DNA from: Nemania diffusa
Taxonomy: Eukaryota > Ascomycota > Sordariomycetes > Xylariales > Xylariaceae
Assembly: GCA_038501195.1 (NCBI GenBank)
Contig: JBBPUQ010000005.1
Location: 4,650,001 to 4,714,000 of the forward strand
Direction of reading: 5' to 3'
DNA length: 64,000 bases
Shown: piece after piece, positions 53,188-64,000 of the stretch
Numbering within the stretch: the stretch's first letter is position 1
How the letters are laid out: each line of letters begins with the position of its first letter
The notes under the pieces: model-generated
What the model was told of the DNA's origin: nothing
Seen by the model: only the letters and a program-made list of their open reading frames with translations
Databases searched by the model: none
Program-made: the position numbers and the translations under genes

Positions 53188-53642
53188 CCAATTTCCAACG
53201 AATCACATCAAGATCGGGCAGGGAAAACAAGCTATCATACACTCGCCAAAAAAGGCGCAGGAGTGAAATGCTGCACTGCATAAGTTCTAGGCCAAGACGC
53301 CAATTTCCAGCCAACCAGATTCTATATTACATCCACTGCCTAAGCTGACAGCAGCTGCCCGATCTAAACGAGTCGTCCGCCATTGCATTACAATTTCCAG
53401 CCTATCATGATGCCATAATTGATATGGGAGAGAATAGCCACTTTGAGTTCTATCGACAATTCCCTAGACGAGGCGACGGCAAACGCATATATCCAATTTC
53501 TAGCCAATTGTGTGTTTCCGACCGTTGCTGTCGCCCTCACGACATCGTGCTAGACCAATTTCCAACCAATTGTGTGTGATTCCGAGCGCGGTTGTTCGTC
53601 CTAAGATATCTACCTCCACGTGCCATGCCAATTTCCAGCTAG
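53188..53642. repeat. Degenerate tandem repeat, CCAATTTCCAGCCAA core
   Basis: The core or a one-to-three-base variant occurs at 53188, 53300, 53390, 53493, 53555 and 53628, always on the + strand and 62-112 bp apart. The fourth and fifth units share more: core, then TTGTGTG, TTCCGA, a GTTG run and a GACATC or AGATATC end. Weaker copies (TTTCCAGCC) lie near 53856 and 54744. No coding frame spans the units. It lies in the region upstream of the Clr5-ankyrin gene. Confidence 0.65.
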
Positions 53643-53930
53643 TTACGCCGATATGGGTGGTTTCATGTGCTCATTCTTATTTTGGGCCGACTGCGAAAAC
53701 CTGCCTGCATGCACTTCTTCACCGAAGTCATGGCCAGTTGAAATTGGGGAAGATCAATATGGATCTATGGGATATAAATGTAGGATGTGTCCCCCTCCAG
53801 TCTTGAGGTTCTATATCTATTCTGTAGATGCTCTATCCAGTTCTTCTTAGTATCCGTTTCCAGCCCTCTACAAATCACTTCCCAGAGTTTGGGCCCCTTC
53901 AACGTCCCTTCAATCAACTCTTTATTCATA

Positions 53931-54270
53931 ATGTAAGATTGGCCCTTAGATAGTAGGATATATCTAATATCTCAAAGGCCCTCAAGCGAATCCCCAGCTA
54001 CTCATCCGAGCTCGTCGGCCTCCGGAGCATCTAGCTCGGCCAATAATGCCAGTAGCGGAGCTGGGTCATCGGATGCATATTACCAGAAGCAAAATGAGGA
54101 TCTCGCGGGCATTGGAGACCAGTTTGTGGGGTATGTATCATAGCCTTGTAGTGTCCATGCTGGTAATACTTTCTAATACGGACTGGGCTTATAGTATTGG
54201 AGACAACGACCATGGCTATTCAGTGGACTTGGATATTGACGAAGAGAATACGCTAGACAAGCCTAAATAA
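53931..54270 (+). CDS. Possible 76-aa protein with split start codon
   Basis: Proposed exons: AT at 53931-53932, then 53978-54130 and 54195-54270. Intron 1 (45 bp, GTAAGA donor, CTAAT, AAAG acceptor) would split the ATG after its second base. Intron 2 (64 bp) has GTATGT, CTAAT and ATAG. The joined frame starts M-P-S-S-E-S-P, has a Ser/Ala/Gly-rich stretch to about residue 32, then Y-Y-Q-K-Q-N-E-D-L-A-G-I-G-D-Q-F-V-G, and an acidic tail V-D-L-D-I-D-E-E-N ending in TAA. The N-terminal half looks disordered. Upstream of the split ATG the frame stays open to 53784 without another ATG, so a longer 5' part is possible. No known family is recognised. It could also be the surviving 3' end of a broken gene. 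Confidence 0.4.
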
Positions 54271-56063
54271 TTTCAGAGCGCTATGACTTAGGTATAATCA
54301 TTGACTGTTATGCTACCGGGTTAGTGAAAGGGGACATTAATTACTATGGATCCGATCATTGTCGAAGGTGTGGATGGTAAACAATCCTAACATTCTCTTG
54401 TACATGTAGCCATAGCTACCTAATTACTACTAATGAGCCCATATTCATGATCCTATAACCCATTAACCATTATCCATCCACCCTCTTGAATGCCTCGCAT
54501 GTAATATTTAGCTTGCGCTAAATGAAGATCTGAATGGGGATTTATAAGTCTAAACTAAAAGAATAACTATTACATAGCTGTATGTTAATCTTCGCTATCT
54601 TAGCCTTGCTTCCCTTCGGCCTCGATATACTCGTGGTGATATAATAGATATACATGTACAATAGAAAAGCACTAAAGCAACGCCCGACTGTTACAGAGCA
54701 GAACTGCAATACGTGAACCACAACACTAAGGTGGGACCTTAACCATTTCCAGCCACTTATATGAGATGGTGCCACCGTCATGGTAGAGTAGGCTTTAACG
54801 GAGCCTGCTCTTAGAGATCTAGCCTAGCTAATAGAAAGAAGATTTGCAATTTAGTAATGTAAGTCTACTATACGCGAGAATATAAGAACTACTTTGAAAA
54901 GCCAACGCGATTATGTAACTTGTGGCTTGATCGCACACACTGCCGCAGTAGGCTACATGGGCTTAACATGTTACTAATCTATCCCACCTCAATACTGTCA
55001 TCGATATTAATCACACCATGATAGGGCAGATTTCCTTCATCCATCACGCAAAACCACATACCCGGAATCTGATGCAGTCGCCCAGAATCCGTTGACGATC
55101 CAGTTTAGTCTCTACAACAGAAGAGCTCATCAACAACCCGGCTACAGTGAGGGTGGGCGAATCGATAACTACGAAGTAGACGGCGCCTCTTGATAGCAAA
55201 CCTATAATAAGAAATAATATCTTCACCCGGCATTGTGGTCCAATTTTAATGCCGGTGCCGGGAGAAGGGGAGATAGATGTTCGGGGGCATATACCCCGGA
55301 ATGTCTTGAAACACCGAGAAGCCGAGCCGGCCGGTCCGGCTTGTGGGTTAGGCGGTAAGTTTCCGCCGCTGTGTAGATGAACGCCGATATTGGGCGATAG
55401 GCGGAACTGGTCTGATCTTGGAGGGGATGACAGCGAGTAGGCATTAAAGTGAGAAAATACATATTCGAATGATGAATTCATGAGTCAGGAGTGGTAGTGG
55501 GTGTGATGGTGGTAGATGCAACATTTCCGATCTGATGGTTCTATTGATGAGTGAGACTAGACAATATCCCCTACTTAGTTTCATCATTTTTAGTAAGGAG
55601 ACATTCCAATCTGAACATGACATACAACAAGTTAGCTACTGCTAAATTTATATGCACTTAAGCTTATTTAACCAACAGAGGTGGCAATTCGGGGTAAACA
55701 TACTACCCAACCTAGATAGTAGTCTAGTTTATCTAAATCACCTATTGACCTAGGGAGATAGGAACTGCCCCGTTGAGGTGCCTCCACGATAGGTACTCAA
55801 CTTGCACCTCAATATCTACATGTCACGAATGCACAAAACGCCGAAAAAGATGTCATTTTTGATCTTCAGAATTCGTTAGTTATTTTTTGGGGGTGTGCCT
55901 GTGTGGCGACAACCAAATAGCAGCAGAAGTAGCAGTAGTGCCTCAGCGACAATGCGACTTTCTAATGTTTCACTGCCCGTCAAATGATTGCCATTTCCGT
56001 TAAAGACCAAATGACAGCCCGTCCATACGCCCAGTCAATGACCAACCCCAAGGGAGAAAGGAT
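54271..56063. other. 1.8 kb intergenic region before the RACK1 3' end
   Basis: No convincing gene. A GC-richer patch at 55230-55400 opens a 145-codon minus-strand frame (55044-55481), but this has no recognisable domain and reads like a chance ORF. The right part (55840-56063) is the likely 3' UTR of RACK1. Confidence 0.45.
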
Positions 56064-57731
56064 TTATGCTCTCGACATGACACCCCATGCACGGATGATG
56101 TTATCAGTGTAACCAGCGAACAGAGTCTGGCCATCCGCGCTCCAGGCCAAGCTCACACACTCAGGCTCCCGGCTCTTCTTGCCGACCGAGGTGAACTCGG
56201 GCTTCAGCTCATCGACCTTGCTCTTCTTCTCGAGATCGAAGATGATGATGCTGCTGGCGGTGGCGGCGCAGAGCCAGTATCGGTTGGGGGAGAAGACGAG
56301 AGCGTGGATCTCGTCGCCAGCGCTCAGGGAGTACAGGTGCTTGGACTCGTTGAGATCCCAGAGCATGGTGGTGCCGTCCTTACCGCCGGAGGCGCAGAGG
56401 GATCCATCGGGGGAGATAGTGACGGTGTTGATGTAGCCAGTGTGACCCATGTGGTCAGTCTGGAGCTTGCAGGTCGAGAGTTCCCAAACCTAGAACGATG
56501 TACGAGTTAGATTCATCGTCGGTAGATAAAATAACCAATTCCTCATGTACAGAACCAGAGAGATGAATGCTTCATCAGTGCGTGGTGATAATAGTCTCAT
56601 GGCCTGAAGAACAGACTCTGAAGTAGCAAATATTTTAAAATTGCAAAGCATCATGTGAAGCAAAACCAACCCGGAAAAGGGGAAAGGGGCGGGAAGGGAC
56701 CATCTCTCAAAAGCGGATTGAAGAATTGTGGTTGCGTACCTTGACAAGCTTGTCCCACGAGCTGGAGACGATGACGGGGTTCTGGGGGTTGGGGCTGAAG
56801 CGCACGCAAGACACCCACTCGCCGTGGCCCTTGTCGGTGATGGTGAACTTGCAGTCACCGAGGGTGTTCCAGAGCTTGATTGTGCGGTCGCGGGAACCGG
56901 AGACGATCTGGCGGTTGTCGGCGGAGAAGGAGACGGAGAGGACGTCGTTGGTGTGGCCAACGAATCGGCGGGTGGTGTTGCCGGTGGCGAGCTCCCACAG
57001 ACGGAGAGTCTTATCCCACGAGGCAGATAGGGCGTAGGCACCGTCGGAAGAAATGACCTGAGAAGCCCGATCCGTCAGTCAACATGTTCAAGCATTGTAT
57101 CCGTGTTCCTCGACCCTCTCATTCCCTTTTTCTTATTCTATCCCTCTTTCTTTCTTCCTCTCCACGTCCCTCTCTTCTTCACACCTCTTTCTTTTCCAAG
57201 TAGAGGTCTAGGGTAGACAAGTAGGCAGACAAGGCAAGACATACACAGTCGGAGACGATGTGAGAGTGGCCGTGTAGCGACCGCTTAGGGTAGCCGTATT
57301 GCGACTCGTCACGGGTTAGGTTCCAGACGATCAGCGTCTTGTCACGGCTGGCGGACAGGAGCATGTTGGGGCTGCGAGAAGAAAGCAAGGGTCAGCGTCG
57401 TCGTCGTTACGGCGAATACAAAGGTACTCGGCTGTGATGGTTTGGCTGGTGATGGTGATAGTGATGGTGGTGTTCGTACTTCTCCATAGAGGTAGCCAAG
57501 CTGGTGACCCAGCCATTCTAGATACAACCATCGTCAGCACTGTCTGTCGGCTCATTCTCATCGTCAACAAGCATGCGCCGGCGCATGAATATTCCTGCGC
57601 GCGCGCACACACAATGCACCGCGGCGACTGGGAAATATTGCATCGACGGGTCTGGACGAGATGGATTGATCGTAACGGAACAAACTTACGTGGCCCTCGA
57701 GGGTACCCTTGAGAATCAGTTGCTCAGCCAT
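56064..57731 (-). CDS. cpc2: RACK1/Cpc2, ribosome-bound WD40 protein
   Basis: Five exons (57731-57690, 57517-57480, 57371-57245, 57057-56740, 56489-56064) give exactly 316 aa, the standard RACK1 length. The start [14 protein letters not shown] is typical of fungal orthologs. Seven WD40 blades follow, with [11 protein letters not shown] (exon 3), [20 protein letters not shown] and [10 protein letters not shown] (exon 4), then G-H-T-G-Y-I-N and [11 protein letters not shown] (exon 5). The protein sits on the 40S subunit head, links signalling kinases to translation and, in fungi, affects amino-acid control (Cpc2). Introns 1, 3 and 4 (172, 187 and 250 bp) are long for this genome; intron 4 carries a snoRNA. 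The internal minus-strand ORF at 56490-57041 is a wrong-frame shadow. Confidence 0.98.
56568..56662 (-). ncRNA. U24: Box C/D snoRNA, U24/snR24-like, in RACK1 intron 4
   Basis: On the minus strand a 7-bp terminal stem (TGCTTCA at 56662-56656, TGAAGCA at 56574-56568) encloses a C box ATGATGC (56654-56648) and a D box CTGA (56578-56575). Between them are ATTTGCTACTTCAGA and, before the D box, ATTATCACCACGCA; these are the guide-type segments I recall for U24. In Saccharomyces cerevisiae snR24 lies in the intron of ASC1, the RACK1 ortholog, so the same host gene is expected. U24 directs 2'-O-methylation of the large-subunit rRNA. It should be freed by debranching and trimming of the spliced intron. 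Homology is judged from memory of the motif order, not by alignment. Confidence 0.8.
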
Positions 57732-58749
57732 ATTTGTCCAAAGCGATACTCTTGTCGGTCAGGAAGCACGCCTCGAAAATTATGGTGGAAGAAGGACGTG
57801 TGGTTGGCGGCGAGCTTGCTGGGCTTAGGAAAAGGTCTCGGACTGGTCACGTTGATTCTCGAAATTTACTCGGGGGTAAAAATGTGTGGGCTCAACGTTA
57901 GGGTCCGAATCGCTAAGATAAGCACGTACCCTGGTAGGTAACTCCAGAAGGCTGTCAATATCATGTACCTATACCGCGACCGGGCATCTAACTAACAGGA
58001 AATTAAAGTACAGGTACCTATAAGTTATATAATACCGGCAGAACGTAGCGGGGACCGTGGGAATTGGCCAATCAGGGAAGGCAACATACTTCACAGATGT
58101 CACGCAGCTGGCAGCATAAAATACTCAGCTGGTGGGAGCATAAGTAGGTACGTATTCTATGCCCCAAGATCATGATGTGTAGAGTGCATTTTACAGATTT
58201 ACAGAGGTAACATCCGGGTTACATTCAACATAAAGCACACCATCAAAGATGATGAAGATATATTTTAAACGGATATTCCAACAGGGGTATCTTGAGAAAA
58301 CCGTCCCCCCAACACCGCTATGCACCCCGTAAACGCCTTATAGCATGCTCCCATAGCCCATCGCAATGCAATTTGGGAAAAGGAAAGTCTAACATCAATA
58401 AAATACGCCACGCTTCTCCCGACACTCCCTGGAAATTCATGCTTCGTAGACATTGAACGTGTGAAAGAGAGCAATCCCGCAGAGGACCGTAGCATCGAGT
58501 AGAAGTGGTGACACGAAAATCCCTAGGAAGATTATAGGCCACTAATGTCCCCTTGGCCTGAGTCGTGACCTTCCAATTTACGCAAGACTATACTGGCAAG
58601 TAGAGGGAATATGGATTAGGTACCAAGTCTGAGAGAGGAGACAGGGCGACAGCTCTTGTCTCGGCGGCGTCAGTCAAGCCACGCCAAATATATTCGTCAG
58701 CACACAGAAAAATGGTATGTGTAAATCAGACGGCGGCCATACACATGTT
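57732..58749. other. RACK1 upstream region and TAF8 3' flank
   Basis: About 1 kb with no convincing gene. Short TAGGTA/TACCTA motifs at 57935, 58012 and 58145. Small minus-strand ORFs at 58265-58542 overlap each other in different frames and have no recognisable domain. Confidence 0.45.
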
Positions 58750-59783
58750 TCAGGCCTGTCCGCCAGCACCCTCCAACGGAGCGCGCCTGTTTGCTCTTGG
58801 CAACTCTTTGCGCCCGTATTTGGCGCTGGCGTTGACGATCGTACTGTGATCGGCCACTTCCGTCGCTCCATCGGCAGTGCGGCTTTTCGGCAGTAGACTT
58901 TTCATAAGACCCTCCCAGGCTTCATGTCGTTGTTTGGTTAGGGCGTTGCGCTGCGCGGCCTCCTTTAGCTCTTTCTGCCTCGTCAACTTGGCCGCTCGGT
59001 CGATGCGCCTCAGCGCCATCTCAGCCTTCCGTGCATCCGCCAGGGCCTCGACGCGCTTCTTTTCTGTATTTCTCGCAGGTAACTCCGCGGGCGTGTATCG
59101 ATAAGTATGCTTGCTCGGGAAGCTGGGGAAGTGCTTCGGAATCCAGACCCTCTCCTCTTTCTCGTATCTGCCGTCCAATTCGTCGCCCAGGACTGGTGGT
59201 GTACTCTCTAAGTAGGTGGTGTTCTCGATGACAGGGTCATAATATGTTGGCTCTAGGAGCTTCTTGGCAACGGGGTTCTTAAGGTGTGGCTTGAGGGAGC
59301 ACAGTGGAAGGTTATGGTGACGGAGAATGGCCTCGTAGTCGGTAGGGACAGGATCTGATCTTCGGGAAGCGTGGGCGACCCGTTTCAGCTGCTCAATGAA
59401 ACCATCCATATCTACACGCCGTTAGCCGTTATATCTAACATGCCATTTCGCCGACAAGGGAAGCACGAACATGTCTCAACTGTCTCGGTAAACCCTTCTA
59501 GCGCATCTTCCATGGCAGAATCAAAGCCTACATGGTTCAGGGCTAGGGTAATCGATCTGCGCAAGACATCTCTGGCCGTGTTTTCGGCGGTCGGCCGTCT
59601 GCCGGTCTCGTAAGTAGCTTGCGTAGCATTACTCGGGGTAAGTACGGTGGATGTGGCGTCGGGTTCAAGTGTAGTAGTGCGCTGTCGTTTGGAGCGGGAT
59701 TGGCGGTCTGCATCTTCCAGTTCGGCGCCTAAGCGCTTTCGCGATGTACTTTCCATGATGATGTCGTTTCCTTGATTGCTCAT
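58750..59783 (-). CDS. TAF8: TFIID subunit TAF8
   Basis: Two exons, 59783-59471 and 59411-58750, give 324 aa. The 59-bp intron (donor GTTCGT, GCTAAC branch, GTAG acceptor) splits the Tyr codon of E-T-V-E-T-Y-M-D-G-F-I-E-Q-L-K-R. The N-terminus has a basic Lys/Arg stretch, then the TAF8 histone fold (about residues 50-120) beginning T-A-R-D-V-L-R-R-S-I-T-L-A-L-N-H-V-G-F. After a spacer comes the TAF8 C-terminal motif W-I-P-K-H-F-P-S-F-P-S-K-H-T-Y-R-Y-T-P, followed by a charged helical segment rich in Lys, Arg, Glu and Ala. The start at 59783 is chosen for its CACAATG context; an in-frame ATG at 59843 would add 20 residues. TAF8 pairs with TAF10 in TFIID and brings in TAF2 for RNA polymerase II initiation. 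Unread, the first exon ORF would run to a false stop at 59412. Confidence 0.9.
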
Positions 59784-61031
59784 TGTGGACGGAACGTCGG
59801 CTAACAAAGAGTAATCAAAGGTGACGTCGAGGCTCAAGCGCAAGAGCCGACAGAGACAAGGTATAAAGGAGGGCGGTCAGAACCGCGGCGTCGCTAGCAA
59901 CAGAGAGAGGATGGACTATGTTTAGAGGCGATCGAGTTTAGCGGATAGGTGCGGATATTTAAGTCCTCTGACTTGATGTCGGGGAATCGCTCAGAAAATG
60001 GACTCGATCGATAGAGATTTTGGTGGCAAAGCTCAAGACTTGTAGGATCACTAGAAGATGGATGCCGCAGTGAGAGCAGGGCAAACAGTCGTGGCGCGCG
60101 ATAAGGTTCAGAATTCCCTTTAGATTCGAAGGCAGTTCGTAGAATCGATCAAATCGAGCGCGGAATTCGGCGCGAGGACCCTTCTAGCATCGATGTCCCC
60201 AAGTCTCGGCCCGCCCAACTGTATAAGTATAGGAAGCGGCGCACAGATTGGCGGAGATGGCGACGACGTGGTCAGGATTGCTGAGGGCATGAGGCTCTGG
60301 TAAATCGCCAAGTTTGAAAGCTAGGTAGTGCCACTACCCAGTCTCTGTACAGTGTAGGTACCTACCTCAGTCGAAGTGGTGTGGGGTTACATGTACCCAG
60401 GCCGCAGTAAGGAGGTGCATACCTTAGGTACCTACCTAGGTATCCGTACAGTGCTAGGTAGCCTTAGGCAAATACCTGGTAGTGGGTCTATCTAGATTCT
60501 AGATAGACTTTTACTAAATAGGTTAGGCCAGAGCGAGGTATGCGTCAAAAAGAGGTGCCAAGCAAACTGTAAGCCTTCTTACAAGATATAAAAAAACGCG
60601 AAATTTTCTATAGCTCCCAAAATACCATTTTGACTCAGGTAGTAAAGAGTTCAATGCTACCTAAGAGACGCCATGAGTTTGGACGAACACCGTATTAACC
60701 CTTGCGTAGCTAACTATGACAAAAAGCTGAAGCTTAGATAAATGCCTTTTATAACTACAACATTCAGTGATCATGATCGTGATCTATAACTCATCGTCTT
60801 TATAAACACAGACCACCTAAGCTTGTCTCAATAGGTATACACACGATGCTCTTAATATGGATATTCTAGGTTTTCGCTTTATGTGTATGAGGTACCTATA
60901 CACCTCAACACCCATAATGAAACGAGTATTTCGTTGGATACGGCGGCATGTTTAAAAATACGGGATATGGGAGAGCAGTGCCTGCTGTTCATTAAACTGT
61001 AAGAGAACCTTGGAGGCTACCTAAGGTAGGT

Positions 61032-61049
61032 AGGCACTTGGAAGTGCCT
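61032..61049. repeat. Perfect palindrome beside TAGGTAGG motif
   Basis: AGGCACTT, GG, AAGTGCCT, immediately after CTAAGGTAGGT. Function unknown; no gene is near enough to call it an operator. Confidence 0.35.
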
Positions 61050-62700
61050 GGTAGGAAGCAGTTTCCCTTTCGTCGTGCTAGGCGCTTTGACCACCTAGTG
61101 GTTATGTAGAGACTGACTGTCACACTAAAAACTAAAAACTAAAAACAATAGTAGTTGCGTCCTCGCTGGTGTGTACTTGTAGGTAAGTTTGTACTTACCT
61201 TTTACTAACCAAGTAAGTTACGACAAACTATCACGAGCTCCTCAAATACAACCATGTCGCATGTAGGTGGTGCTGCGGAAGCGGTCACTGTCTACTTAGT
61301 ATCGCTGTCTAAGTGTTGAATCGACTATGAAGTGCGAGTGTTGTGGGTTCACACGAAAAGGAGGCTAAGCCTACATCTCAGCTCAAACCAGCAACGTACA
61401 TAAGCACATAATTCTATGAAGTAGAACTTTCCAATGGCAATCTAGCTATGAGGTACTTACCCACCTACTTACTACCTTCCACACTGCAGCTACTATGCAA
61501 TGCCGAACTTCGCCGTCTTCCTGGACAACTAGATAGCGAGGCATCCCGAGCTAGAAATAATCGCGCTCGGCGCAGGCCTCGGAAGACCCTCTCCCGCCGA
61601 GCAGTAGGAATGCGTCAGTCACTTCCAAGGTTCTCGCCGGCGACTATCTATCTGGATCACACTGCCCCCTAGGTAGCCAAGAGCACAGGCTTACAGCGCA
61701 AGCGAGCGTGATGACGAGTAGCACCTGGCGTCCGGTGCGAGATAGCCGCTTGTTGCGCGCTGCTCTTGCGGGTAGGGCGTGCCGGCGATGTAGGATGGAT
61801 GTTTGAATCGAGTCACTTACTAAGTACACGGCAACGGCACCGGCTTTGTTTCCTCTTCCGCTCCTACCATACATCCATTGCATTTGCTCGTGACTCAAGC
61901 GCCGGTCTTCCGGCCGTAGATCAGGCTATCGCCACCAATGGCGTCCCCCAGTCGCGACGCCCTCCAAGCATCATAGGCGTCGTCTACCGGCGTGGAGAGA
62001 AGCCTCCGGTCCGCAGCCGATAGATCTCTAGCGATGGGGTGGCGGGACGAGATGCCTGCGAGCGTTGCGTGCGGCGTGCGTTCACCCCGGCTTCGTCGAT
62101 ATGCTTGCTATATCGTAACACGGAGGAACGCAGGGGGGAAGGGTTGGTGATACAGATTGTTTCCCCGGCTGCGCCAAGCGGGTGCTGCAGAGTTGCACCC
62201 AGAGCGCGATTGCCTTGCCGGTCAAGCGGGCGGGAAGCATGGGTGCGAGATCTTCCCTACCTATCTACCTACCTATTATCTACGTGTCGCGGCCGTCGCG
62301 GCTCCTCATGCACGGCAGACTAGGCTAGGGGCGAGATCCGCGCGTGGTGGGCTCGTCGACGGTGGGACCGGCACGCGATACTGGTGATACTGGCGATACC
62401 TATCAAGACAGACTGCGACTGTAAAATTACGAGTTTTAATTACAGGAGCGAAGAGGGACTCGGCCGAGATGTTTTGTCTCTGCCTGCCTTTGATGATACC
62501 TATACCTGGTCAACTCGCCCTGGCGCCAAACCGAGGTTTCGAAGGAAGGGAAAAACCGGCCGTCGGGATGGCACGCCCACGCTGTGCATACTTAGACGAT
62601 GCGTCGCATCCTCAAGGCTTGAATTCCCCCTGCGAGATACGAGATGTACATACGAGCACCCGAGGATGTCGGCAACGCCTATCGACACTCGCCGCGACGG

Positions 62701-62736
62701 TGCTGCTGCGCTGCTGCTGCTGCTGCTGCTGCGCTG
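62701..62736. repeat. CTG/CAG triplet microsatellite
   Basis: A run of CTG units interrupted twice by CG. In frame it gives poly-Leu, poly-Cys or poly-Ala, which explains the long chance ORFs over it. Confidence 0.8.
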
Positions 62737-63920
62737 CCCAGGACGCCACGGTCGTAGCCAATGTTACTCAACATGGCGCCACACGATTGGCTGCCCATGT
62801 ATCTCATATATGTAAAGCTCTATCTCTACCTGCTTTCTGGTGTGTGTGTCCACGTTGGCGATTTATTCGTCCATGTCCCATGCCCGCAGACGGGGGATGG
62901 GCTGCGAAAGCTTGGTCAGCCCGTGGTCATCGAGAAAAGAAGAGTGCGCACGACAGATAGATGGCGAGGGCACCCGATCACTGCAACGCTCGGGGTGGGA
63001 ACGACGGTAAGCGAGGGTGCAAATTGATATAGAATTCGTAGGACGGCGGAGTCGGAGTTGCTAGCCGGGCAATTTCGTCGGACAGAAGTGAAAGAGAAAC
63101 ACCCATCACAAACGGAGCCTCCAAGTCCGCTTCTATTTACTTGCTCCCGATAGCATAGTCAGACATATATTAACGACGTGCAAATGACCCTTCAGCTCTC
63201 TCACCCGCTGTCCACTACTGCTACTCTTATTTTAGCTCGTATGGCTCACGGCACACGCCTGGATACAGCTACTTGATTGGGGCAATGAGATTGTTGGAGG
63301 CAGTCGGCTGGGGTCGAGACCCTTCGACATGGCAAGCCACAATAACACAGCGAGCGAGGGTCTGCCTACGCAGTACCTATCTAGCTTGCACAGGGCTGCG
63401 TTCGGCGCAGGCTCCTGCTACTTACAGTATCTATCTACTCTAAACCTACCTAGCTTACCTCTCCATGTTTGTCCCTGGTTTCTCTCTCACACACAACCCC
63501 CCGATTGAGCGTTTCATAATCTGCTGCAACGGTGCAACCCGGGCTTTGGCGCCCGCCACTGCCACGGGACTTCGAACCTGTTAGCGATGCAGTTCTTGTT
63601 TACCTCCTTGCCCGTAAGGATATCAAATCTGATAATGCATGCACGAGCACTGCGTCTGCCGTAGGTATGTATTAGCACAACGCGCTGTTGCTACGGCGAG
63701 GAGTCCACGGCCAGCCAGCCACTCTCGCGCCGGGATTTTCTCGTCTAGTGGCAATCGCGGTCACACTCGTGATCGCGATCGCGCGGGACGAACGACCCTA
63801 CCTGGATCTGGAAAATAGCCATGCCTGCTCTACTCGGCCGGGCAATGGACACCCACCCTCCGTAACTTGTTATTGGGCTGTTGCAGCGAAAGACACCAAG
63901 CAGAGAGATAGCAGAAACAG

Positions 63921-63962
63921 CAGAGGAGGAGAAGGAGGAGGAGGAGGAGGAGGAGGAAGGAG
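63921..63962. repeat. GGA/GAA purine-rich microsatellite
   Basis: GAGGAGGAGAAGGAGGAGG and further GGA units near the window end; a purine-only strand of this length can form triplex DNA and is common in fungal promoters. Confidence 0.8.
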
Positions 63963-64000
63963 GGTGATACGTTCGTGGGAGTATCCGGAGTTTCGCGGTT

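Larger units (their letters stand above)
59784..64000. other. 4.2 kb without a convincing gene
   Basis: Contains TAF8 5' sequence, then DNA with many TAGGTACCTACC-like motifs (60355, 60424, 61022, 62265, 63440), a palindrome at 61032-61049, a CTAAAAA triplication near 61124-61146, and triplet microsatellites at the right. Overlapping ORFs at 61448-63027 lie on repeats and show no domain. The right end may be the upstream region of a gene beyond the window. Confidence 0.45.

Noticed and set aside
55044..55481. 145-codon minus-strand ORF
   Set aside because: No domain, no intron or partner exon, and mixed composition; most likely chance in a GC-richer patch.
56490..57041. 183-codon minus-strand ORF over RACK1 exon 4
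   Set aside because: Ser/Pro/Thr-rich wrong-frame translation of a WD40 exon that runs on into the intron.
62384..63027. Overlapping plus-strand ORFs with poly-Leu or poly-Cys
   Set aside because: They depend on the CTG microsatellite and show no recognisable domain or splice structure.
63311..63322. tRNA B-box-like GGGTCGAGACCC
   Set aside because: No A box or foldable cloverleaf upstream; the match is a chance palindrome.

Overview
The window is nuclear DNA of a filamentous ascomycete (Pezizomycotina, probably Sordariomycetes). The evidence is genes split by 50-90 bp introns with GTAWGT donors and CTAAC-type branch points, a Ppo-type fatty-acid dioxygenase/P450 fusion, a Clr5-ankyrin protein, typical fungal RPB2, RACK1 and TAF8 proteins, and a long AT-saturated block with the look of repeat-induced point mutation (RIP). 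Assignment below class is not possible from reading alone.

Positions 1-26,860 form an extremely AT-rich compartment with no intact gene. Its first ~6 kb is the fossil of a Ty3/gypsy LTR retrotransposon on the + strand: a reverse-transcriptase YxDD region, an RNase H-side motif and an integrase core can still be read through transition mutations and stops. From 6.2 to 26.8 kb the GC is lower still, and the block is a mosaic of diverged direct and inverted repeats. It could be a centromere, pericentromere or other RIPed heterochromatin. One ~75 bp patch of normal composition sits inside it near 13.44 kb.

The border is sharp at about 26.8 kb. Beyond it lie a coiled-coil protein of unknown function (27.4-28.7 kb, +), a ~167 bp MITE-like inverted-repeat element (28.96-29.13 kb), a 531-aa MFS transporter with four exons (29.6-31.4 kb, +), 3 kb without a convincing gene, a seven-exon 1,111-aa Ppo oxylipin synthase (34.5-38.2 kb, -), 2.8 kb without a gene, and a DUF2235/Tle1-like alpha/beta hydrolase (40.9-43.4 kb, +).

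From 44.5 kb the genes are mostly housekeeping: RPB2 (+), a 1,061-aa Clr5-ankyrin protein (-), a degenerate tandem repeat with a CCAATTTCCAGCCAA core, a possible 76-aa gene with its start codon split by an intron, RACK1/Cpc2 (-) with a U24-like box C/D snoRNA in intron 4, and TAF8 (-). Positions 59.8-64 kb hold no convincing gene, only TAGGTACCTACC-type motifs, small palindromes and triplet microsatellites.

The most unusual structure is in the DUF2235 gene. The family motif W-F-A-G-x-H-A-D-V-G-G-G is rebuilt only if a 6-nt microexon is used and is followed by a nested [D1,2] spliceosomal twin intron, in which an inner intron splits the G and T of the outer donor. RPB2, RACK1 and TAF8 serve transcription and translation; the MFS transporter and Ppo could serve secondary or oxylipin metabolism, but no biosynthetic cluster is evident.
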